The notes under the pieces are model-generated. The model made no database searches, had not been told where the DNA came from, and saw only the letters and a list, made by a program, of their open reading frames with translations. Shown piece after piece: positions 18,573-25,370 of a DNA stretch of 25,370 nucleotides. The position numbers and the translations under genes are program-made. The first letter of the stretch is position 1. Each line of letters begins with the position of its first letter. Location of the stretch: assembly GCA_018296165.2 (NCBI GenBank), contig JACKQL020000253.1, forward strand, positions 1 through 25,370, read 5' to 3'. This stretch comes from Termitomyces sp. T153 (taxonomy: Eukaryota > Basidiomycota > Agaricomycetes > Agaricales > Lyophyllaceae).

Positions 18573-20309
18573 ACTTACTTGAGAATTCCTGAGTGAAAGC
18601 AAGCTAATTGGAGAGTATGGGGTTATTGGGATCAAACTGGAGTAGTGCAGTGTAATGATCAAAGGTGATTCCCTGCAAATATGATGCAGTGAAGGCTACT
18701 CATGAGCTCTCAAGCTAGAGGGTAATCAGCTTAGCTTGGAACATTGTTAGACACTGAGTTAGGAAGATGCACCACTTCTGGGGCTTGTGACTAGTGAAGA
18801 GTTTGGGCTTTTGAATGTCAAGTTTACCTTCCTGAGCCAATGTGTCATGAGTATTGTCCTGTGAGTTTTGAGTTTTGGGTGGGGGTCTGGCATTGTAGTA
18901 GTAATAATAATTGTTTCTGTTTCTGTGCTGGGGGAGAAAGTTGTCCATGGCCAGGCCCCATTCTCTAAGGAGTCTGCTATTGGGTGACCTGCTGCTGGAG
19001 GGTTGACCTGCATTGCCCAGAGGGGGCCTGGGGGCCCATTGAGGGGGAGGGGGTCCTCTGGAGGTGAGGAGTCTAAAGTAATTGGTATCAGCAGGAGGGT
19101 TGGGCATTGGAACAGGTGGGGGGCAAGGGAGATTAGTAAGGAAAGGAAGTTGGGGTGCCCCAGGGCCTGTAGGCTGCCTTGGAGGGGCTGGGACATTCTG
19201 GTGGGGTGGAGGCATGTTAGTACAGGGGGTGCAGAGATTGAAGTGGGGGGGAGTCTGTCTTGTGGAGGGCCATTGCATGGGATGAGCTCATTAGTGGGAT
19301 TACCAGGCTCATCAATGTAGGAGAGAGTCTGGTTGTTGTTGTCAATGTGCAGGGGCAGTTACTGCATACAGAGTTTGCTGGCAGCAGGCTGATCCCATCT
19401 ATGGAAAGTGCTGGGGACAGAGTTGGCTTGGGAGTGAGTGGAGAGGGCTAAAGTGTGGGCAGCAGATTGGTTGAACAATCTCCCCATGGGGTTGAGGTTT
19501 TTTAAAATGCTGCAGGCTATGTTGAGTTCTTCCTGCTAGTGGAGAATGGAAGGTAGGACTTCACTTTGTGTTCTGACAGGTTCCTTGCATTGCACATGGA
19601 AGGAGCAGGAGGGGTCTAGAGGATCTTCAAATAGGCAGGGGTTTGGATTGGTGTGGATTTCTTCAACCAATGCATGGAGCTCATTCTGTAAATTTGTGTT
19701 GATGCCCAGGGTGCCTTACATAGTTTCTGGGAGATTTCCTTGCAGGTAGCATTTGTGAAAGTTGAGGAGCTAATCTGCCCAACCTTCTGGGGTTGCAGGG
19801 GTGTTGGGGTAGCCCAGGTTGACAAGAAGAGTATAAGCACATCTTGCAAACTCTGTGGGAGAGAGGCAGAGGAAATAGAGGACTTCATTGTGCTATTGGG
19901 CATAGGCTTCAACCCTTTGCTGCCTGAGGGAAGGAGGAACTTGAGCAGAAAATGGCAGATGAGGGGGAGAATAATCATCTATGTGCTCCAGAGGAGCTGG
20001 GTATGCATAGTAGTGGGTGGGAGAAAGGTAGGCAGGATTGGAGGGTGCTGCAGAGTATCCTCTGGAGTATATGTGGGGATTGTTACCATTAGCAGAGAAT
20101 GCTGGAGGGTGGTGCCAGCCCAGAGGCATTCCCTGGCTGATGGAGGGGGCATAGAATGCCTGGTTGGAGTCAGGGGTCCAGTAGCAGGAAACATACTAAT
20201 CTGCAGAAGGGCCTGGGTAGAATGGGGCATATGGATTGTCAGGGACTGGCTGACCACAGATGCCAGTTAGGTAGCCAGCAAGGTTGTATGTGGGGTTATA
20301 CACAGACAT
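18573..20309 (-). pseudogene. Element C gag, long N-terminal region and capsid start
   Basis: ATG at 20309-20307, 19 bases after the primer-binding site, opens MSVYNPTYNLAGYLTG. The N-terminal ~530 codons are Pro/Tyr/Asn-rich, with clusters such as HYYAYPAPLEH, EFARCAYTLLVNLGYP and runs of Tyr and Pro near 18900-19200. The capsid start shows KLDIQKPKLF, PQKWCIFLTQCLTMFQAK, ASYLQGITFDHYTALLQFDPNNP and FTQEFSS, then the E insertion. Several stops and frame changes. The long low-complexity N-terminus ahead of the capsid is shared with the short remnant in B. Its role is not known. Confidence 0.8.
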
Positions 20310-20328
20310 TGAGAATGGGGTAAGGGGG

Positions 20329-20341
20329 AGTCTTGATATTA
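20329..20341 (-). other. Primer-binding site of C, self-priming type
   Basis: On the minus strand taatatcaagact directly follows the LTR end CCTGACA. It is the exact complement of the predicted transcript start at 20897-20885, as in B. Confidence 0.75.
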
Positions 20342-20884
20342 TGTCAGGTTCCACTGACAATGGGGGCTCAGCTACACTGACAAATCCTTACTAGGTGGAT
20401 GCAATGTCCTGCACTTATAACCTAGCACTTTGGAGTTGGTGTGGAGTGGAGAGACTTGTGAGGGGAAGCTAGGAGGAGTAGTTTGAGCAAGTCCAGAGTG
20501 GTCTGGAAAAGTCTAAGACCAAGTATATTAACATTGGGCTTGGGTGGGCATCAGGAACAAGTTTGTAAGCATGTAAATAAATTGTGGGATAGACAAAGGC
20601 TTTGCTAGTGATGGAGGTGGAGCCAGAGTTTGACAGGGAAGGTTCAGGGCTAAGCAAAGAGCAAGGTCTGGAGTTGTCATAAGAATGTTTGGGGTTTGTA
20701 GTGCATGCACAGAGTTTGTACTGACATTGGAGATGGAAGTAACTTAGAGAAACAAAGGAAATATAGATAGTCAAGACAAGACAGAGACAAGGTGAGATGA
20801 GACAGAGAAAGAGATAGATTTGAGACTAAAAATAGAAATAGAGCCAGAGAGAAACACAAAACACAAGAGACCAGTTAATGCAAG

Positions 20885-20897
20885 TAATATCAAGACT
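20885..20897 (-). promoter_or_regulatory. Predicted transcript 5' end of C, complementary to its primer site
   Basis: On the minus strand agtcttgatatta lies 32 bases downstream of TATATAAG, the same spacing as in B. Confidence 0.65.
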
Positions 20898-20921
20898 AGG
20901 GTATGAAGAGTTACTCTACAA

Positions 20922-20929
20922 CTTATATA
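20922..20929 (-). promoter_or_regulatory. TATA box of C LTR
   Basis: TATATAAG on the minus strand, conserved with the B 3' LTR at 8488-8495. Confidence 0.7.
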
Positions 20930-21367
20930 CTAACTACTGGAGCACTTCAGGGGATAGTGGGTGCAACAGCAGGGTTTGACGGAGCCACATAGAGTTGATG
21001 GGTGTTGGGTATGATCAGGGAGTGGGCCATGGCAATATTCTGATGGGATCAGTCAGGGATATGGGTTATTCTGGTCATTGTATTGCTCTGGAGCAGGTAG
21101 GAGAAATTAGTGTCAGGAGCATATGATGTGGTCAGGAATAGTGGGAGGAGGTCTCAGAGTTTCAGGGAGTCAGGAAAGGTGTCAAGGGCTGCAGAGAAGG
21201 TGTCAGAGTTGGCTAGGAGTGTTATTGGAGTTTGCTGGAGAAGTGTCAGAGTTGGCTGGAGTGGGTGCAGAAGGGTGTGCATTGGTTGGAGGAGTTTGAC
21301 AGGGCATTAGAGGAGACATTGAGCAGGCTGGAAATGGTGTTGGGGATCCAGGGAGTGAGTCATAACA

Positions 21368-22470
21368 GCACCCCACACTGGTGGAATGCATCAACAATTT
21401 GGCAGAGAGTTGCCCTGATGATGAAAAGATTGCATTGTGGTATGAGGTGGCCTGGGACTAATGGCAACTCATGGAGATTTGGAAGGAGCTCTGCCACCCC
21501 CATTCCACACTGCATCCAGCTCCAATCAGCAATTTCTGCCACCTCACACCTGCCCACCCAATGCTGGCCCTTACTCTGGCCATCTCCACAGCATGCCCCC
21601 TGCTACTGGGGATCCTCATGGACATGGATGCCACCAGGCAGCTCCATGCCACTCTGCTGCTGTGCCAGAGATGCTAGAAGCCTGGGCACTTTGCATAGCA
21701 CTGCCCCCTGGAGATATGTGACCTTTCCATGGCAGAGCAGGAGAAACTCTTCCTGCAGCTGCTGGCTGCAAAAGATGCTGCTGGAGCTCTGTCACTGGAT
21801 GAGCCTACACTGGAGTTGACCCTGGAGGAGATCAGCACATGCACCTCACCTCCAGAGCTGGAAGGAGATTTTTAGTTAAGTGATGAATGAGGTGTATGCC
21901 TCTATTGCCAGGTGCTAACAGATTCTTGTATTTGTTGATAGAAAATGAAACTGCCTTTTCTGATGCCCTTCAATCTTTGAGACAGAAGAACCTCAGTGCC
22001 CCCCTCCAGACATACAGATACTAACTCTGGAGCCCCTGCTAAGCTCCTCAACACCTCTGAAGATTTGTCAGCATGGCCCCAGCTGGGCATGTTAAATGCC
22101 CTAACAGTATGTGATGGCTTCTGGCCTGTCTGCTAACTCCCTGCATCTTGATGTGGAGATTGAGATGATGGGCACTCAGCAAACTTGTGAAGTCATGGCT
22201 CTTCTGGACAGTGGAGCAACAGGACTTTTCCTGGACTCAGAGTTTGTCAAATGCTATGGTCTGACCATGCAGCCCCTTTCCAAGCCCATTCCTGTCTACA
22301 ACATCAATGAAATGCCTAACAAAGCAGGTGCCATCAACTCTGTAGTCAACCTGGTCCTCCACTATTGAAACTACACAGAGTGTGCCATGTTTGCCATTAC
22401 TAGCTTGGGTAGGCAGGACATGATTCTTAGTTTCACATAGTTCTGTGAGCATAACCCCAAGGTCAATTGG
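21368..22470 (+). pseudogene. Element D gag C-terminus, CCHC and protease (A-like), broken
   Basis: It begins abruptly at the outer end of the C LTR, at the position matching about 1513 in A. Gag shows VECINNL-like sequence, PDDEKIALWYEVA and the zinc knuckle at 21663-21704 (C-x2-C-x4-H-x4-C spacing, with two TAG stops inside). The linker (21950-22110) parallels A's. The protease (22111-22470) has VEIEMMGTQQ, LLDSGATGLFLDSEF, PVYNINEMPNKAG and VVNLVLHY, then a TGA, FAITSLGRQDMIL, HNPKVNW. Here Asn has replaced Asp in the final NPxxDW box. This is the uninterrupted version of the gag-protease linker that E cuts in A. Confidence 0.82.
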
Positions 22471-23097
22471 ACCAAAAGAGAGGTAACCATGAGCAAGTGC
22501 CCCCAGAAGTGCTCCACCTGCACTATAGAGAACAGGGCAGAGCACTGGATCCAAGTTCAAGAGCATGTAGCCATCTGCACATGTTGTGCCAGCCCTCTCC
22601 CCTTTGCAGATCTAGACCTCCTGAGTCTTCCACCTCTGGCATTTCCTCATAGAGAGGCCCTCTACAAGGATGACTGGAGCAGCAGCAGAGCCCCAGAGGA
22701 GGTGCACAGAGGGGAGTTTGGTGGCAATGTGAGCTGGAGTTCCCTGACAAAGCAGTGGAAGTGGGGGATTGAATCTATACTACCACCATACACCCACTGC
22801 CCTCTATCATATAGATCTGGGCCAGCCAGACAACATTCCAACAGCTGGCCCAAGCATTTGCTGCTAATGCCATGCTCTGAGAGTTCCAGGATGTGGTACC
22901 TTTCTACCTTTATATGTTTGAGAATGTGTTCTCCAAAGTCTTGTTTGACTTGCTTCTGAAGCACAAGAAGTGGGACCACACCATTGAACTGCTGCCAGAT
23001 TCTGCACTCTCCAGCTGTAAAGTCTATCTGCCTCTGCCCAGGGAGCAGGACAAACTCAATGCATTCCTGGTGGGAAATTTGGACTCCAGTCATATCA
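22471..23097 (+). pseudogene. Element D pre-RT segment (A-like), truncated before the RT core
   Basis: Follows the protease with a cysteine-rich patch (CPQKCSTCTIE, CTCC), then FENVFSKVLFDLLLKHKKWDHTIELLPDS, CKVYLPLPREQDKLNAF and GNLDSSHI, matching A at 10285-10485. At about 23097 the A-like sequence stops just before the RT core and C-like sequence begins. The RT palm, YxDD and RNase H are absent. Frame changes occur near 22640 and 22890. Confidence 0.8.
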
Positions 23098-24540
23098 AGG
23101 AATCCTCCACCAAATCAGAAGCTCACCCTTAGACTCCTTCTTCACCCAGCACAACCCCTGCAATAACTCTGCCAACAAATGAACACTAACAACCCCTTCA
23201 TGCTGTCTCCAGACCACTGCTTCCTGCTCTGAAGTGGACAAATCTATGCTCCAGACCATAAGTCCATTTGCCTTGACATACTCTGGCAGCACCATGGCCA
23301 CAAACTCTGGGGGCATTCAGGAATTTGTAAGACTCTCCAACTCATCTCCCAGACTTACTTTTGGCTAGAAATGAAGAAGGACATCATGCAATATGTAAGG
23401 GCCTGTAAACCTTGTCTCCAGAGCAAAGTACCCTGCCACCACCCCCACAGCCTGCTGAAACCCCTTCCTGTCAGCCAATGCTCTTGGTCCTAAATCTCTA
23501 TGAATCACATTGTCAAACTCCCCAACTATAAAGGATTTGACACAATCCTTGTCATTGTTTGCCACCTCACCAAGCAAGCCCTCTTCATCCTCTGCCACAC
23601 CACTGACACTGCTCCTGAGTTTGCCAAACTATTCCTCAAGCATGTCTTCTCCAAGCATGGACTCTCAGACAATATCATGTCTGACTGTGGGCTTCTATTT
23701 GTCTCCTGTTTCTAGCAATTGCTATGCAAGGCACTCAAAATAAAAACCAACCTTTTGACCACCTACCATCCAGAGACCAATGGACAAACAGAACAAGTAA
23801 ACCAGACATTGGAACAGTATCTCCACCTCTACATTAACTATTTACAGAATGACTGGCATGCAGAACTCCCCCTCACTGAGTTTACTTACAACAACACACC
23901 TCACTCTGCCACTGGAGTTTCTCCCTTCTATGCTAACAAGGGCTACAACTCTTGACTCATGCTATCCCTCAAAGACATCCCTTCCTATGTTGCCCATGAA
24001 TTTACCAAAGACCTCCAATTCCTCCACCAGTTTCTCTGGGATGAAATCAACACTGCAAATTAAGTGTACTCCAAAACATGCCAATGCCCAACAAAATCCT
24101 ACCCCTGACTGGCCCCCCAGCACCTTGGTTTGGCTTGATCAATGAAACCTTAAGACCCAGAGGCCCTCTATCAAACTTGACTATAAGCAACTCGGCCTCT
24201 TTAAAATTCTCTGGAAGGTCTCAATGCATGCTTATAGGCTTGACCTGTCTCTGGGCCTGAAGGGCCTCCACCCCATCTTCCATGTGTGCCTCCTTATAAA
24301 ACACACTCCAGACCCCTTCCCTGAGCAATGCCCCAGCTGATTGCCCTCCATCAAAGTCAAGGACAAATATTACTATGAGGTTGACCAGATCCTCAACTCC
24401 TGCTTAGTCCATGGCTGACCTCAATACCTGGTCTGCTAGAAGGGCTATGGGCCCAAGGACAACACTTGGGAACCTTAAAAAAATCTGGACAGAGCCCCTG
24501 CTGAACTCTGGAACTTCCATTAATAACACCCCACTAGGCT
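23098..24540 (+). pseudogene. Element D zinc-binding region, integrase and chromodomain (C-like), broken
   Basis: Matches C (13800-12380, reverse) at roughly 80% of bases by eye. The zinc-binding part has a CKPCLQ pair near 23405. The integrase core starts ISMNHIVKLPN: Asn replaces the first catalytic Asp that C retains. The second Asp (MSDC) and the Glu ([14 protein letters not shown]) are present, then [23 protein letters not shown]. The chromodomain remnant (24370-24480) has VDQILNS, QYLVC, a stop, KGYGPKDNTWEP, a stop, KNLDRAPAELWNFH. Stops and frame changes throughout. Confidence 0.86.
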
Positions 24541-24789
24541 TTGGGACCTCTGGAACTGGCAAACACAGATGGCATCAGTGGGCTTAACCCCCACCTCTGG
24601 ATTAATTAGGGATTCAACTCCCACAAGTATCCCTGCATGTTTTTGCTTACTCAATCCCTCATATAAACTAAAATTTCACATGCCCACCAGAACTCCAATA
24701 AAAATGAAGAGAAACTTGGTATGAACAAACTAAAGAAGTACAGGATATTACAAAAATAGGAAGATGCAAGGCAGCAAGAAAGTCTGAGG
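24541..24789 (+). other. Conserved 3' spacer of D
   Basis: Shares the gggattcaactccca core and flanking sequence with B (about 6738-6900) and with the C spacer. No plus-strand frame is supported. It separates the chromodomain from the antisense gene. Confidence 0.5.
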
Positions 24790-25370
24790 CCCCTCCTCTA
24801 ACTTTCCCTCCTCCAGGATCCTCTGCAATACACTCCTGATGAGATCAACCTCCATCTGGGCAACCACCATACTTAGAACCTCTGGTTGCCCCAGTAGGGG
24901 CTCCTCCACATCAGTTGTAACCTCCCATCATACCCTGGGGGCTGCTGCACTCCTCTGCCAATGCCCTGCCAATAGCTGCCCCATCTGCCTGTATCCCTGC
25001 TCCAACTCTAGGGGAAGCTCCCTGAGTATCTGCATCAACTCATCTTGCATTGAGGCATGAGTAGCTAACACCCCATCGAGAAGGACTTGGTGTTGTTGGA
25101 TGCAGTCTAACCAGCTTATGTCAGTGGAATCAGAAGGACAAGGAACAAAGAGACTTATGCATAATCCCCCTCTGCTCCAAGACTGCCTTGTTGGCCAACC
25201 ACTCCTTGTATCACCTCCCTGCCTCCACCCTAGCCCCTTCTACCTCCACAACCCCTTGTTGCACCTCTGCCTATGCCTCCAACTGCCCAAGCCACTCCCA
25301 CAGCCTTTGCACTTCCACCAACCTCTGCATGATTGTCTGCATGGCCTCCTTCAACTCCTGCCATACTAGT
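24790..25370 (-). pseudogene. Antisense accessory gene of D (partial, runs off the window), intron-containing
   Basis: Exon 1 (25370-25159, 5' end outside the window) gives a helical segment, WQELKEAMQTIMQRLVEVQRL, followed later by YKEWLANKAVLEQRGI. Predicted intron: 25158-25107. Exon 2 (25106 to about 24790) has CIQQHQVLLDGVLATHASMQ, QMGQLLAGHWQRSAAAP, a stop, WEVTTDVEEPLLGQPEVL and VVAQMEVDLI. These align in phase with B and C. Stops at about 25275, 25220 and 24930 break it. The helical segment is longer than in B and predicts a coiled coil. Product and function unknown. Confidence 0.6.
25107..25158 (-). other. Decayed intron in the antisense gene of D
   Basis: 52 nt on the minus strand: donor ATAAGT preceded by C (CGTAAGT to CATAAGT is a CpG-type change), branch site CTGAC, acceptor GGTTAG. 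Same codon phase as in B and C. Confidence 0.58.

Larger units (their letters stand above)
11651..21367 (-). mobile_element. Ty3/gypsy chromovirus C, minus strand, lacks 3' LTR
   Basis: In element order (right to left): 5' LTR 21367-20342, primer site 20341-20329, gag 20309-16740 (split by E copy 2), tandem proteases about 16517-15740, RT-RNase H about 15520-13900, zinc-binding region, integrase and chromodomain about 13880-12330, conserved 3' spacer, and the antisense gene (plus strand, 11655-12100). It stops at about 11651 without polypurine tract or 3' LTR. CpG is nearly absent. Arginine codons are widely lost and stops are scattered, so it cannot be active, though several catalytic residues survive. 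Confidence 0.9.
20342..21367 (-). repeat. 5' LTR of C (1026 bp)
   Basis: On the minus strand it runs from TGTTATGACTC (21367) to CCTGACA (20342), aligning along its length with the B 3' LTR. CpGs of the B LTR are mostly TpG/CpA here. The outer end meets D gag at 21368 without spacer. No partner 3' LTR was found in the window. Confidence 0.9.

Noticed and set aside
19003..19320. Plus-strand Gly-rich open frames over C gag
   Set aside because: They are shadows of the proline-rich minus-strand Gag N-terminus (Pro codons read as Gly on the other strand).
1..25370. CRISPR arrays, bacterial operons, rRNA or tRNA genes, host protein genes
   Set aside because: None seen. The repeats are LTRs and small tandems, and coding traces all belong to retroelements.

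Overview
The window reads as a heterochromatic transposon graveyard from a fungal chromosome, most likely a filamentous basidiomycete (Agaricomycotina). This rests on chromodomain-bearing Ty3/gypsy (chromovirus) polyproteins, ~50-57 nt candidate introns with CTGAC/CTAAC branch sites, and heavy loss of CpG (now TpG/CpA) in the older copies. No host gene, tRNA, rRNA or CRISPR was found. Nearly everything is retroelement sequence in several layers, and almost all coding regions are broken.

Layout. (1) 8-~295: truncated, minus-oriented LTR of the family here called C. (2) ~296-789: non-coding leader-like DNA. (3) 790-2279: gag of a plus-strand Ty3 element, 'A', continuing as protease-RT-RNase H at 9513-~11643. 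A is split by (4) a minus-oriented solo-LTR-like element, 'E' (2280-3065 plus 9194-9512). E is itself split by (5) element 'B' (3066-9188), with two LTRs, a polypurine tract and a perfect 5-bp target duplication (GTAAG). (6) ~11651-21367: minus-strand Ty3 element 'C', with chromodomain, integrase, RNase H/RT, two tandem protease domains, gag, primer-binding site and 5' LTR. Its 3' LTR is missing, and a second, plus-oriented E LTR (17446-18572) sits inside its gag. (7) 21368-25370: plus-strand mosaic 'D', with A-like gag/protease/RT start joined at ~23097 to C-like integrase/chromodomain and 3' region.

The most interesting signal is a gene on the strand opposite to gag-pol in the 3' region of B, C and D. 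All three copies keep the same protein-level pattern and, at the same codon phase, the same small intron (52-57 nt, CGTRAGT-type donor, CTGAC/CTAAC branch site, TAG acceptor). An intron can survive retrotransposition only if it is antisense to the genomic RNA, so the arrangement makes mechanistic sense.

Two other points stand out. In B and C the 13 bases just after the 5' LTR are exactly complementary to the predicted first bases of the element's own transcript, pointing to Tf1/sushi-type self-priming rather than a tRNA primer. In C the protease region is a tandem duplication of about 155 residues. Letters A-E are labels used only here. All family assignments come from motif reading without database searches.
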